A stretch of 64,000 nt of DNA, from the NCBI GenBank assembly GCA_917880885.1, contig OU862927.1:34251571-34315570 (forward strand), given 5' to 3'. The stretch is from Limnephilus marmoratus. Taxonomy: Eukaryota; Arthropoda; Insecta; Trichoptera; Limnephilidae. Every line of letters starts with the position of its first letter. Positions within the stretch are counted from its first letter, which is position 1. The notes below the pieces were generated by a model. That model did no database searches and was not told the origin of the DNA. It was given only the letters and a program-made list of their open reading frames with translations. A program made the position numbers and the translations under genes. This document shows positions 33,401 to 44,502 of the stretch, piece after piece.

Positions 33401-36400
33401 ATTACGGGCTTTTATAGTAGCATATACAAAGTGATTGGTTTTTAAATTATCAACATGTTTAAATGATTAAATTTTGTGGTGCACACAAAGTGATTTGTTT
33501 AAATTTAATATGTATTTTAGTTACTCTCAATTTTTTACTATCTCTTTCAGCATTTTGCATTATTCGATGATTGACTGTTGGGCGTAAATCTTCAGTTAAA
33601 AACTGTAGATATAAAAAAAAATAGTAACTAATATCTGAGTGTTACTGGAAAGGGCAAAAAGTACATTAAGAGACACAATCGCTCTGCGATATATGTGTCA
33701 CTAGTGAACCCCATTCGGATGAGATGTGGTTTTTACCTGCAGATACTTAAAACTTTAAAGTTACTCTCAAAGGACTGAAATGAATCAGAATGCTTCCTTA
33801 TCAATGAAAATACCTAATCCGAATTTGAAGGAATATTTAAATATTAAATGACTTTCTATCTAATATTTCTTACTGTGAAAACAAGAATGAATTAAGTCTT
33901 ATTTGAGCAATAATAAAACCACAAAGATAAAGAACATTTATGGAAACAACAATTATTATTGACTTTACCAAACCACAGGATATTGGGCAGGATATCCTCA
34001 TTAGAGGCGTTTAATCTTGTGTTTTAATGGCAGCAATAAAATTATTACAAGCTCTAAATTAACATTATTTACTTATACAAGTCAAAGGAAACAATTTTTT
34101 AAATTGAATATACTAACGACCAATTGTTTGACAGGAATTTAAACGTAGTATTGTCATTATTTTGTTTTCTTGCAATTGCAAGGTCTCCGTTAAACGGCAA
34201 ATTCTAGGTACGCTTCAGCCTCTATCAAATTTTAATAAATCGACAAGCAAAAACAAAATTAGGCCTCCTGTGATTAAACGGGTTAAGAACATGATATGTA
34301 GTTGTCATCTTCTGTTGATTACAATTTGTTCAAAAGACGAAACGGACTTAATTATTTAACGAAGACGTTTCAAGTGTCAAAAAAACAAAATGGAACTGAA
34401 TGGCCATTTGATGACAATGTTTCATTTGAATTTCTGTGAAACAGCCCGCCCTAAAACAATATTTATCATTTGCTAGAACACAAGAGACAGAAGATGAAAA
34501 TGTATCCATTTTAGTGATAAATGAATCTTTATGTATTTGGTTTTCTCACTCATATTTAAAATCTTTCACTTATTTATTCGACTATAGCTTCACCGGCATC
34601 ATTTGAGAAGCAGAAAACTTGACACACATTTGCCATATGTATTGTACAAAATTATTTACCCTCGAGCCGTCGGGGACCACTGTAGACTCTTCTCGCACCA
34701 TGGGGAAGACCTTGCTGTCCATGTACTTGTCGGGGAAGTTCTGGATGAAGTTTGGAATTTGAAGGTCCCTGGTATCTTCCCTGTAAACAACATAGTAGGT
34801 AGATACGTTTTAAGATTTTCACGGCCAAAAGTATTTTCGTTATTTGTTTTTGGGGGTTATGCCGTGTTGCGCTACCTCCTTCTTTAACCAACGTTTCGGA
34901 CAGCGTTACATCTACCGGATCTGCCGGATCTGCCCTAATGATGGACACTGCAACGCTGTCCAAAACGTTGGCTAAAAAAGGAGGTAGCGCAACACGGCAT
35001 AACAAACAAATAACGAAAAAACATAGTAGGTATATAATATACACATTTTTATTTATTGTTTAATTTATAACATTGTTACAGCATTAAACATAATATTATG
35101 GCAAAATAAAATACATATTTTAATGAATTACTACGTCAATTAAGAATGCTAGTTCTTGAACTTGGCGTAGGAGTTATTTTTATTATATGATGACATCATT
35201 AACAACTACTACTTTCACTGTGATAGATAATGTTATCAATAACAATACCATCTAATACAGTTGGGGGTTGCGTTGTGGGTTCATATTCTGTTAGTTAAGT
35301 CCTCCATCATCGCACAAGCAACATTTTATTTTTATAATGATGGTAGCAGTAAGTAAAAATAATATTGTTACATTATTATTAATTGGGAATATCTGTCATT
35401 CTTTTTGAAAAATGCTAATCAAACATACTAATTTCGATTATGTGTGCATTAGTCCAGCGTGAAATCTGGTTCAATGAACTCTGAATTGCTTTGCAATTAA
35501 GTCTTACTGTTTTTAAAAGTTGGAACTGATCGTGCGAAAAATTCAGACAAGCAATAAAGTAGGTCCCTACCTATAACATAATGTTTTTGACAGAAAATTA
35601 TTTTAATTTGCCATTTTCAGAATTAGAACTGATTTATCGAGAATTCAGATCATCCCGTGATTTTTCAGAGGTATGTAATCATTGCTCTGTCTAAAGACAG
35701 GATCACACCTGATCTATATTTGACATACTTCATAGAATCTATGAAATAGATCCATGAAAACAGGTTTTTCTACGGAATAGAAACAAAGTTGAGTGAATTT
35801 CAACTTTCGTTCTGTAAATTGACCATAGATTCTCATAGAATAAATCAGGTGAGAATGCGCCATTATATGAGAAGTCATAGATAACAACTGTATAGTAAAA
35901 GAATGCAAAATAAATTGATTCAAATTGGTAAATATCCACCTACTTATCTCTTACATTTATACAAAATAAATTATTTACCTGTGAATAAGGGCAACAGAAT
36001 AGCAGTAGTTGAACATGTATGGGTTGATACGTTCCCTGCAGTAGACAGCCACCGACAAAAGGTCATCAGTATTACGCATTCCTGAAAACAAAAATTTTAC
36101 CTTGCTTAACCTGATGCACTTGGCTGTCTCATATGTGATACATGAATTTCACAAAAATACGTACATTGTGAAAAGACAAGTGATGTTAAGGTTAAATTTT
36201 AACTACAATATGAGAATATATATACAGCTGCCTGACTGGTTTACAACGTTGTGATTAAATATATCCTTCTTCAGTCATTTCAATTATGACCCAATTTCAA
36301 TTTCCCAGGTGGACATGATACCTCCACTCTTCGCAGTCCTACGCTGCATGGAAAGTTGTGAACACCGACATTCCGGATGCCTTTGATATTTAACCATTCC

Positions 36401-38223
36401 AGACGAGTCTAGGTATTTGAAGTCCTTCACCATTTCTAAATCTGTAAGAGCAGCCGTTCTTAAAAAGGTGTTTTCCTCGTCGATCACGATTAGTAAATAA
36501 ACTAGTAAATTGAATTTTTTCCAACCTTAATCCATACCTTATTCTTTGCTAATTCCTTTCTTATGTGTTGTAAATTATAGATTAAATTATAACCTCAACA
36601 CAGGCTTGACCTAGTGAGGTTATAAACTGAATTGTAAACATTAGACCTAGGTACCATGAAAAGAAACAAAATAAATAAAAATAAATAGATATTAATATAA
36701 ATTAATATAAACATTAATATTTTCGCACCTCCAGAACAAATTTAACATTAAAATCATGCTCGGACACCATTTCTGTCAAATAAGTGCACATGCAACTAGG
36801 GTAGCATGCTACCAGCACTGTCAGTAGTGTGCAACTGACGTAGCGTTGCGTACAAACATTAGCAAAATAGTATAGTGAATACTCACGAGCGACTCGTATG
36901 CTACGCGCACTAAACGAGTCGCTTGTACAAATGGCCTAAGTCATAATGAAACATTATTAATCTTACCCATGAAAATGTCAATAAGGTTTCCAGCCATTTG
37001 CCTGTGGCGCGGGATAAACAGGGAGAAGTTCTCCCTTCTCTTGAGCTGCATGGGCAGGGTGATGTTGGGCAGAGAGATGTTCTTGACAGGAATGGTCTTG
37101 ACATTATCCTCTCCAAACCTGTTACTCAGCTGGGGGGTTGAGATTCCAGAATACCTGTCAGCCTACAACAAACACATCTTATTATTTATCTATAAAAAAA
37201 CTGGGTGACTCAGGCAGATTATCCAGGAATTTCTATCTGATGGACTGACGGATTTCAATCTGACGGAATCGACAGATTTTAATCTGATGGAACTGTCAGA
37301 CTGAAATCTGACGGAAGTGTTTGATTTCAATCTGATATAACTGTCGCATTTCAGTCTGGTGGAATAAAATGTTATATTACAATGTACTGAGATTTCAATC
37401 TGATAAATAGGGCCAGATTTTCATTTATAGGATTAACCTGTATTTCCGATTTTTTTTTTTTTAATTATTCTATCTTAGAAAGAACGTAAAAATGTATCCT
37501 AAAGTACTATTTGTTATGAATGTATGTACATCCCATTTATGTACCAACCTTACTATTTATTATGAATTTATGTAGGTATATGTTACTGTAAAAGCCCGTA
37601 CCATGGTACATCTTAAGATTTACCAAATTACACTACAGCTGGCTTTGGCTTTTACAGTAACTAGAGTACATTTGTGTACCTCCATATCTGTCTCGACAGG
37701 GGTATTTATTTCCCAGTTAGGGAACAATTATAATCTTGCTTTATATAGATAAATAAATAGAGACCGCACACCATATAATAATAGTACATCTGGCTTTTCA
37801 AGTATTGTAGCACAAAATATGTAATTCTGGTTATTTAGAATAATCAGACACTACCATTCAGACTCTACTCTATTTCGATAATCTTTTTTCTTATTGAACA
37901 ATCTAAAATAATGGAAAAATTGTATCTTACTGACAGCTACAAACTGCATAGATCATATTTTGAGTGGGTGAAAATGGTTGCACTGACTAGAAAATTTCAG
38001 ACAAAAAAATCTATGCTAATTTCATGGCCTCTAACCTTGGTGTTCTAGAGTTTTTTCCTCTTCAGCATGCAGTTTCTACTTTATACCATGAAGGTCTAAT
38101 GAGAGAATATCTTACCAAAAAGTTTTGCGGAGTGGCAAAGACAGCTTTTTCCTCTCCCTTCGGCACAAAGACGGGCTCTGTCGGCCGATCGAACAATAGA
38201 AGGAGATCCTGTTTGTTGGACAT
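24472..38223 (-). CDS. PPO: Prophenoloxidase (tyrosinase-type, hemocyanin superfamily), complete
   Basis: Thirteen coding exons with GT-AG borders join in frame: 38223-38116, 37162-36967, 36081-35979, 34780-34660, 32175-31970, 30918-30790, 29639-29516, 29195-29031, 28216-28088, 27768-27587, 26393-26248, 25721-25486, 24705-24472, totalling 2079 nt (692 residues), the usual family length. The enzyme oxidises phenols to quinones for melanisation in immunity and cuticle repair. There is no signal peptide, as usual for insect PPO. The zymogen cleavage site is R51-F52 (LSNRFGED). Copper A ligands are H209, H213 and H239 ([18 protein letters not shown]); copper B ligands are H366, H370 and H406 ([17 protein letters not shown]). 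The thiol-ester-like GCGWP is at 583-587. All key residues are present. Introns carry LINE fragments, SINEs and foldback MITEs. The exon joins rest on reading frame and splice consensus only. Confidence 0.96.
26435..26640 (+). pseudogene. LINE ORF2 C-terminal fragment in a PPO intron
   Basis: A 66-codon open frame reads [20 protein letters not shown], then [14 protein letters not shown] and [14 protein letters not shown] before TAG at 26633-26635, followed by gaagaagaag. This is the same C-terminal type as at 16528-16839 (RWLGHVERM, LRWSDN). It lies antisense in the intron between exons 10 and 11. Confidence 0.75.
26980..27190 (+). repeat. Dispersed repeat R220, copy B
   Basis: From ttctttagcaccgttgtg to cacttctaccacgtatgaac. 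It matches the copies at 13385-13605 (reverse) and 40150-40370. Intronic, between PPO exons 10 and 11. Confidence 0.6.
28622..28760. repeat. Possible decayed foldback element in a PPO intron
   Basis: caatgacggatttatac with ataggccg near the left edge pairs imperfectly with cggcctattgataaatccag at the right. Pairing is partial and no target duplication was confirmed. Confidence 0.35.
29270..29370 (+). repeat. Short tandem repeat in a PPO intron
   Basis: About three and a half copies of a roughly 30-bp unit, gtaatacaagagaagatatg plus tacat, with shorter copies again at 29431-29510. The ORF found here is made of the repeat. Confidence 0.7.
29368..29436 (+). mobile_element. 3' end of a short retroelement with (ATT)n tail
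   Basis: gcccttgaggtgatttttca then caaaaacggcgctctacaaa, ending in (TTA/ATT)n. The same sequence ends at 48975-49046, again with (ATT)n. A shared end plus microsatellite tail suggests a LINE or SINE 3' terminus. Confidence 0.5.
30010..30470 (-). pseudogene. LINE ORF2 C-terminus plus 3' UTR in a PPO intron
   Basis: On the minus strand, a frame ending at the TGA 30070-30068 reads [20 protein letters not shown], then [20 protein letters not shown] and [16 protein letters not shown]. The TARLWNDLP and FK.N..FL pattern marks the end of CR1/Jockey-type LINE proteins. Upstream, [18 protein letters not shown] (minus, about 30430-30380) is the preceding conserved block in a shifted frame. The 3' UTR (30067-30014) reads gacataggccctgagggaaa through cctcctgtgtggattta and is shared with SINE-like family S3. 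It sits between PPO exons 6 and 7. Confidence 0.75.
31250..31790 (+). repeat. Dispersed repeat R450, copy 1
   Basis: Matches 49590-50030: shared words include ataggaactggttctaaaaa, ggccctgcaggaggcttttg and ggctattaatactgtttgatt-like sequence near the far end. It lies in the intron between PPO exons 5 and 6. No TIR or poly(A) seen. Confidence 0.55.
32470..32699 (-). mobile_element. tRNA-derived SINE family S2, reverse copy
   Basis: The minus-strand head (32699-32624, 76 nt) starts GGTGGCAAATGATCAATTGG, has a 7-base loop atgttaa with GTT in the anticodon position, a T-arm cgggttcgaatcccag and ends TTGCGACC, then attacctttttttt. Acceptor and trailing sequence match the plus-strand copy at 11907, but the anticodon loop differs. 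It lies in PPO intron 4. Confidence 0.6.
33331..33427. mobile_element. Small foldback MITE, copy 1
   Basis: Inverted ends gtatatgttaccgtaaaagc and gggcttttatagtagcatatac (complementary), total about 97 bp, with two inverted taaatc-ttaagattt blocks in the centre. Its relative is at 37576-37670; both are in PPO introns. Confidence 0.6.
34834..35020. mobile_element. Long foldback element next to PPO exon 4
   Basis: Arms of about 70 bp: left (34834-34909) with gttatgccgtgttgcgctac and accaacgtttcggacagcgt; right (34950-35020) with the near-perfect complement ending cgcaacacggcataac. The spacer is about 40 bp with ccggatctgccggatctgcc. It lies in the intron 54 bases upstream (transcription sense) of exon 4. 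Confidence 0.75.
35265..35400 (+). mobile_element. tRNA-derived SINE family S1, degraded copy 3
   Basis: gttgcgttgtgggttcatat in place of the B-box, then gttaagtcctccatcatcgc, acaagcaacatttta and atggtagcagtaag, in the same order as the copies at 8516 and 19238. Confidence 0.55.
37226..37430 (+). repeat. Degenerate ~28-bp tandem repeat in PPO intron 1
   Basis: Seven or so units of the form atttcaatctgacggaactgtc with substitutions. Confidence 0.65.
37576..37670. mobile_element. Small foldback MITE, copy 2
   Basis: Ends gtatatgttactgtaaaagc and ggcttttacagtaactagag are complementary; similar to 33331-33427. PPO intron 1. Confidence 0.55.
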
Positions 38224-38234
38224 CTTGACTTCTT

Positions 38235-38995
38235 ACTTTTAACCTGAAAAAGTAAAAAAAATATTAGTTTGCAATCATATAAATCACTTGCAGAGCAAAA
38301 AAGTAGAGATATTTGATTAACATTTATTACATGATATTTGATGCCAAGAATCACAAAATCATAAAATATCAAATTTCGAAATTACTGTGAGAGGTATAGA
38401 AAGAATTAGGTAGGTACTCAATTAACTGAGGAAATCAGGAACATCTAGAAAAAAAGATTATAATAAATAAAGAAGAAGGAAGATTATGTATTTTTCCCAT
38501 TAATATCCCACTGAAATTAAATAAATATGGAAGGAAATTTAAAAATGAATTAGAAGAAGACATCATTTTAATAATTAACAAGGTAATTGACACTTGTAAT
38601 TTAAAAAACAGCTACAACATTAATGAAATACACTTTCACAGGCAAGCAATAATTAATTATTAAACTAAAAACATAAGTTTGTGTCTTTGCTACTAATAAT
38701 AAGAAATTACTGAATTTAATCTGAATAATTATTGAACCTTGTTCACAGTTAGAGAATCAAAAAAATTACATATTGGTTAAGTAGGTACTTACTTACCTCA
38801 AAATATGTGATAATTTTTTTAAAATATTGAATACAATGAATGATCAAGTCTAAACAGCTCTAATAAAGTATCAATTTAATAAATAATAATATATACATTG
38901 TAATCACTCACCTTTAAAACCCTGAAGGAAGGCTGCGGATGACACTGATCTCACAACTTTGTAATGTCTAATAAGGCATATTATTTATAAGGTTC
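38235..38995 (-). promoter_or_regulatory. PPO leader exon, 5' UTR intron and TATA-like promoter
   Basis: Upstream of the PPO ATG is an acceptor (tttttcag, ending about 38246), so the leader is spliced. A matching donor gttttaaag|GTGAGTGATT is at about 38912. The noncoding exon would start near an arthropod-type initiator TCAGT (minus 38948-38944). A TATAAATA (minus 38989-38982) lies 43 bases upstream of that initiator A, somewhat farther than the usual 30. Splice sites and start are inferred. Confidence 0.5.
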
Positions 38996-39646
38996 AGTAT
39001 TAGTCCCGCAGTGAGGTGTGCAGGTCACCCGCTGGGCCGGGAAGTGTGCAAAACCAGTCAGTATTATGAACCTAATCACCTTTCTTGTGGTAAACAGACC
39101 CCTTATCAGTTTACTTTACCACATACTTTGTGGTTGGACTCCTAAACTGAAAAACACCAAGTTAAAAATAATTTCCTAGTACGATGTAAACAATACTTAC
39201 TCTGGGCTAATATTTAATTATTATTTTAAGGCCGATTAATTTTTTATAAGGAAGTAGGGGATGAATAAATACATCCATTGAAAAAAGGATATTCTAAGAA
39301 AAATAAGCAATAACTTGTCAAACAATTCTTAACAACTCGGACCCATAAGCTTGTTTTCAAGGGTGACCGGCCAACTCAGAATGAAAGCAACTCAGAACCA
39401 CCGCAGAAAGGTCATTAAGAGTCATGGTAAAAAAATATTAAAAAATTGGTTAAATAGGTTAAGTTAGGTTAGGGTTACCGGCTATTTTAAAATTATTTTT
39501 TCATAGCTTTTAATGACCTTTCTGAGGTATTTCTAAGTTGGTTTCATTCTGAGTTGGCATGGAACCATTTTCAAGCTACCTACAATACTCCCAGACATAT
39601 GTATTGATATATGAGGCGTACCTGACTTATTAAGGATACTACTTAA

Positions 39647-40036
39647 GGCGCCGCATCCGCGCTCAAAAAGAAAAAGATGGAGAGATATGTAATTACGAAT
39701 GTTAGAGGAGCGCGCTAATATTTAAAGCTATAAATCTATGCAAAAATTGTGAAAATATTTAATACAACACGACTCGTTTAAATAGAGCAAAAATCTCGTG
39801 GAAGGCATCTTAAGTATCATTTAAAGAAATATTGTGATTTTTTTACAACTATAACTTGTAAAATATCTGAAACAAACGTGTTTATAATAATTTTCGGAGC
39901 ATACTTTGTGATTTTTTCTATTGAGGGAATTTCATATAATTTGATGTTAAAAAATAACATATATTTTTGAGCTTAAAAATTTCAAATGTTTAAGGAAGAT
40001 ATGTAAGAAATCGGTAGAAATTCGGGAAGCGGCGGC
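39647..40036. mobile_element. TTAA-flanked MITE family, copy B
   Basis: Starts GGCGCCGCATCCGCGCTCAA, ends gggaagcggcggc, flanked by TTAA at 39643-39646 and 40037-40040. Aligns along its length with 10703-11129, including gaaacaaacgtgtttataat and a shared atagagcaaaaatctcgtgg region. Confidence 0.8.
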
Positions 40037-40149
40037 TTAAGGGAATTAACTTATGATAAATTACATTTATACTATTTTAATACGCATTATTTATGTTAAA
40101 TTTAAAAAATAAATCTTTACTAAGAACCTATTTTTTTTTATTGAAATGT

Positions 40150-40370
40150 AAACTTCTTTAGCACCATTGTGATTTAAAACTCGATGAAATGAAAAATAAT
40201 GACACTTAAAAGAGATAAACACATACATCTATAGGATTTAGCCTGCAAGAGATTGAGATAGTATAATCGGTCTTCTCTTTGTGCGGTGCTTCGTAGCCTT
40301 CCCACTTTTGTCTACTTAAGTTTTCTGAAGGTTTCACTTCTACTATGTGTGAATTTCACACTCCGTTTTT
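40150..40370 (+). repeat. Dispersed repeat R220, copy C
   Basis: From ttctttagcaccattgtg through gagataaacacatacatcta and ggatttagcctgcaagagat to ggtttcacttctactatgtg. Closest to copy B (26980-27190). Confidence 0.6.
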
Positions 40371-40491
40371 TTTTAAATAAAGACTAGGAAAGTAAACAGT
40401 GTTAGAATGCAGATTGTCTTCTTTCAAAATAAGCGCTAGATATTCACAGCATCGCCCTGGTGAAAGTCCACCATTTAGAATCCAAGCATTG

Positions 40492-40830
40492 CTTTAACCA
40501 CCGCCACCCCGGGAACCTTTATTGGATAACCAACACCTCTGCCATAGGTCACCCCAAGATGGTTCGTTACATGTGGTGATTTAGCAGGGGTGCCCGGGTT
40601 CATGGGGTGAAGTTTGTCTAGGTCTTGGAGGCGGATGACCAGGACACACTGAACCCCAGATTCCTATCCACCCCTTAAACCCTTTTCCTTCCCAGAACTC
40701 TCCTCTCCTTCCTTTCCTTAAAAAAACACACAGCATCCCAGCATCCACACAGCATCCCCAAAGATGACGTAGGCCCTGAGGGAAATTATTTTTAGGGCCT
40801 CCTGTGTGGAGCTCATGTAAAAAAAAAATG
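40492..40830 (+). mobile_element. SINE-like family S3, copy with poly(A)
   Basis: From taaccaccgccaccccggga through gtgcccgggttcatggggtg and ccttcccagaactctcct to ggccctgagggaaattattt, agggcctcctgtgtggagct and a short A run at 40821-40829. A 3' A tail and fixed order define orientation. Confidence 0.75.
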
Positions 40831-41217
40831 GCTTTAACCGTGTTTGGTGACCAGATTTGAATAGTAAGATACTTCCAAATCATCCTCTTTCACATCTCCT
40901 TCTTTCCTGTCACAACATAACCCAATTGGAAATGCCTCGGTCCCAACGGCTCCAGACAGTTGAGACTTTTGTGCTGTAAAAATAAAAATAAAACTAATAT
41001 TGTTTAACAACAAAAGTCACATTTAGGGGGTGACGTAGATTAATATATTATTAAACCACTTCTGAGTAAACCATAGAATAATAATAACACGAGAAGTGCC
41101 TTGTGAACGTGTTTCAATTATGGGCCTGATTTTGGCCTATATTTCCATACAAAACTATGATTACGAAATTCAAATGGGATGGCAATATGAAATTTCAGGT
41201 AAGTGTAATAGAGGCAA

Positions 41218-41650
41218 TTTGGGAGGTGGGTATGGGTACCGCTGCCCCGGGAACCATTTATTGTATAACCAATACCTCTGCCATAGGTCACCCAAAGTGG
41301 TTCGCTATGTTTGGTGACTTAAGGCGGGGTGCCCGGGTTCATGGGGTGAGGTTTATCCAGGTCTTGGCGGTGGATGAGTTTGTCCACCAACTGTGTGGCA
41401 AGCCAGAACAGGAGACTTGTTGAGGGAGACCTCATGACTCTCAGGCAGAACTCTTTTGGAACACGGCCTTGCACCACAGTGGGAGGGATGGATTCATACG
41501 TCCGTTACTCCTGGACCCACTGACCCCCAGATTCCTACCGTTTCCTTCCCAGAACTTCCCTTTCCTTTAAAAGACCCTCCACACAGCATCTCCAAGGACA
41601 TAGGCCCTGAGGGAAAACATTTTTGAGTGGAGCTATTGTAAAAAAAAGGC
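41218..41650 (+). mobile_element. SINE-like family S3, longest plus-strand copy
   Basis: Begins tttgggaggtgggtatgggt, contains cataggtcacccaaagtggt, gcccgggttcatggggtgag and the LINE-like tail aggccctgagggaaaaca, ends in gtaaaaaaaggc. It encodes nothing conserved between copies. A box-B-like gggttcatgg is present but no convincing tRNA fold, so the origin of the 5' part is open. Confidence 0.75.
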
Positions 41651-41664
41651 AGACCGCATGCTAA

Positions 41665-42057
41665 GGGGGAGTTCAAGTATTACGTAACGCAATTTTTGAA
41701 GATTTTTGACTCCCCCCCACGCATCGTAACGTTTTTCCGTACCCTTCCCCCCCCAAACGTTACGTAACGCCCAAGTGACAATTTTTACCTGAAAATCACA
41801 ATTAAGTTGTGCAAAGTACTGGAAAGTCGCTTAAATACCTTTTTTCTTATTTTAATCGCGTTCGTGGTAATAAATAAAACAAGAGATTTCGAGAACGAAA
41901 AGGATTGCCAACTTGGAAGATTTTAATTCCCTATTTTTTTTTATTTAAATAACGGAAAACATGTTACGTAACGCGTTGTTCGAACCCCCCCTCGTAACGC
42001 ACAGTAACATATCACAAGACCCCCCCCAAGTGCGTTACGTAATACTTGAATGGCCCC
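41665..42057. mobile_element. MITE with C runs (TAA duplication)
   Basis: Ends GGGGGAGTTCAAGTATTACG and complement, sharing ttcaagtattacgtaacgc in both; flanks TAA at 41662-41664 and 42058-42060. C runs of 7-8 follow both TIRs and cgttacgtaacg words recur internally. Same design as 5214-5472 and 48050-48212. Confidence 0.85.
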
Positions 42058-42477
42058 TAAGTCAGGGCCACATTTGTTTCCATTCAAATTTGAACGGTAG
42101 ACTTCTTCTACTGTTGAATTCTTTATTCCATGGAGTAAACTACTTTTCATGTAATTTTAATCATAAATATCATAAACATGGTAATAAAAATAGATATTTA
42201 TTTACTTGACGGATAGCGTTACCCAACAGTGGTGAAACAGATTTATACATGCTTATCTACAATTAGTACCTACTAATCGACAGTTTAGTTTAACACAAAT
42301 GTCACTGATGACTTATGTAGATCCAATAGGTAAGTCATGCTAATTTGTGTCAAATACACCAAAAAAACAGAATTTGTTGATTGTTAAAAAAAATTAAACC
42401 ATCTGGACTAAAGTGCAGTTCCGTTTATTTATTATGCCTTATTTGAGTCATGGAGTTGCAAAAACCGCTCTGGAAAG

Positions 42478-42770
42478 TTTGGTGACTTAGCAGGGGTGCC
42501 CGGGTTCATGGAGTCAGATTTTTCTGGATCTTGGCGGCGGATGCCTCTGCCCACCAACAGCGTGGCAGGACGGATCGGGAGACTGGATGAGGGCGATCTT
42601 TCGATCTCTCCAGTAGGACTCTCTCGGAAACGGCCTTGCACCGCAATGGAAAGGAAGGACTTCTGGACACATTGACCCCCAGATTCCTATCCACTCCTCA
42701 TACTCTTTTCCTTCCCAGAACTTCCTCTCCTCCCTTTATTTTTTAGGGCCTCCTGCATGGAGCTGATAGA
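42478..42770 (+). mobile_element. SINE-like family S3, 5'-truncated copy
   Basis: Starts at tttggtgacttagcaggggt, includes ggatcttggcggcggatgcc and ccccagattcctatccactc, ends agggcctcctgcatggagct and a short A run. The central ccacacagcat block is deleted. Confidence 0.7.
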
Positions 42771-42902
42771 AAAAAATAATAATCACGAAAAACTGTTTGA
42801 AACATCTTGATTATAAAAAGAACATACCTTTCATGTTAAATATCAAAAAAATTACTCATTATTCTTAATATTTAGCGAAAACTATTAGTATTACAATATT
42901 AC

Positions 42903-43110
42903 TAACTGGTTCCCGGCATGCGTTGCAATGCCATATTCAAAGAAATACATTGTTTCTCCCTGAATCACCTTTCCCGTGCGTCCCCGTTCCTCTCCCGCGT
43001 CCCCTTCCTAGCTAGCAACATAATTATAGCCTACATGTTATTCTGATGTGCTATATTATTGTAAAGTTTAATTAAAATCCATTCAGTAGTTTATGCGTGA
43101 AAGAGTAACT
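42903..43110 (-). mobile_element. Helitron-like repeat, reverse, truncated
   Basis: taactggttcccggcatgcg then cattgtttctccctgaatc and cgtccccgttcctctcccgc: the complement of the family 3' end and its G-rich core. The terminal CTAG is changed to TTAG. Confidence 0.5.
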
Positions 43111-43283
43111 TTTTTTTTAGTGTATGAAAACCAGCAGAAATTTCCAAAGCGGTTTTTACAACTCCGCTGACATTCATTTCTTCCCATGAAGCCAAGACAT
43201 CGGCGCTATGATGAATGAACTGCTCATTTAGATTATAATAATTAACTAAGAAAAATTTGTGTGAATAGATTTCTTTCTAAAGT

Positions 43284-43771
43284 GGGTGATCGATAGGCGA
43301 GCCTATACCGCGGTTTTAAAACCCGTCGGTTTTACTCGCGGCTCGTTGGTGCTGATCGACTAGCGAGTAAAACAGTCGTATCGTAGTCGAATTGAGGTTA
43401 ACATGTCTTGTTCGGAGTCTGAAGCTTTGTGTTATCTTGGTATTATAGCATACCACGAATTAAAAAAATTAAAATTAAAAAATAAAATAAATTTTAATAA
43501 GTAAATAAAATAAAAAATAAATTTAATAAATTAAGAATGTTTTTTAATAAATTTTTTTAATATTTTTTTTTATTAATTACTTCCCTTGTTTTTGTATTCG
43601 CTTAATTTAATTTGCCATAAACAGGGATACTCTCGGAAGCCATTTATGAATTCTACGATGAAATCGTCACTGTGAATTCGCAGATTCATTATTACGTGAC
43701 GTCCGTCCTTGTCCGTCCTATAGCGCTGTCGCCGATAACTGGTGGCGGTTTTACTCGCCTATCGATCAGGG
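43284..43771. mobile_element. MITE with gatcgataggcgag ends
   Basis: Left tgatcgataggcgagcctat and right ttttactcgcctatcgatca are inverted; sub-terminal words ttttactcgc and gcgagtaaaac repeat inside. AT-rich centre. About 490 bp. Target duplication not resolved. Confidence 0.65.
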
Positions 43772-43912
43772 CCTTAAGAATACAGAAATTTATCACAATG
43801 ATGAAAATAATCCATGTTTTTAGCTTGTGGCTTTAGTCATTTTATGAACACCTGATTTATTCTGCTCTTTATTTACTTATGAAAATTCACACTGGATTTT
43901 TTTTAAATACAG

Positions 43913-44065
43913 CAACACTGGACTGTCCTACGAAATTATTAACCCCTCAGGATTAAATATAGCAACACTGGACTATCCTTCGAAATAATTATTAACCCCT
44001 CAAGATTAAATATAGCAACACTGGACTGCCCTTCGAAATTATTGACCCCTCAGGATGCCCTCAGG
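43913..44065 (+). repeat. Three ~55-bp tandem repeats
   Basis: Units begin cagcaacactggactgtcct / tagcaacactggactatcct / tagcaacactggactgccct and end in cccctcaggatt-like sequence, 80-90% alike by eye. Confidence 0.8.
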
Positions 44066-44502
44066 CCTCGGATCTATTTTGTCAGAGGGACGAAATATTT
44101 CCCATTTACAAAAAAAAACCAAATAAATGGACCATTTCTGAACACATTCGAAAACTAAAAACTGTTTTAGAATTAAGAAAGGTGGTAAAATACGCTTTCA
44201 AACTTTATAATTCGAAATAAACACATAATTTTTTTAAATAACTAACCTTACGTTTTTTCTAATTAAAATAACTGATAATGAAAAAAATTAAAACACACAC
44301 ATTAGGCAAACGTATTATAAACGTTGTCGTCAATTGACTTTTTTGTCGTTTGATGTAAAAATAAGTCATAAAAACTTTCCAAAATTTTTCTTTTTTTTTT
44401 TCAATTGTGATCTGGAAACTTTGGTTTCATAAAGATGTACATTTTATAATTAAGTTTTAGATTAGAATGTAAAGTGAGTGTTTTCATATTTACAGTTTAG
44501 AT

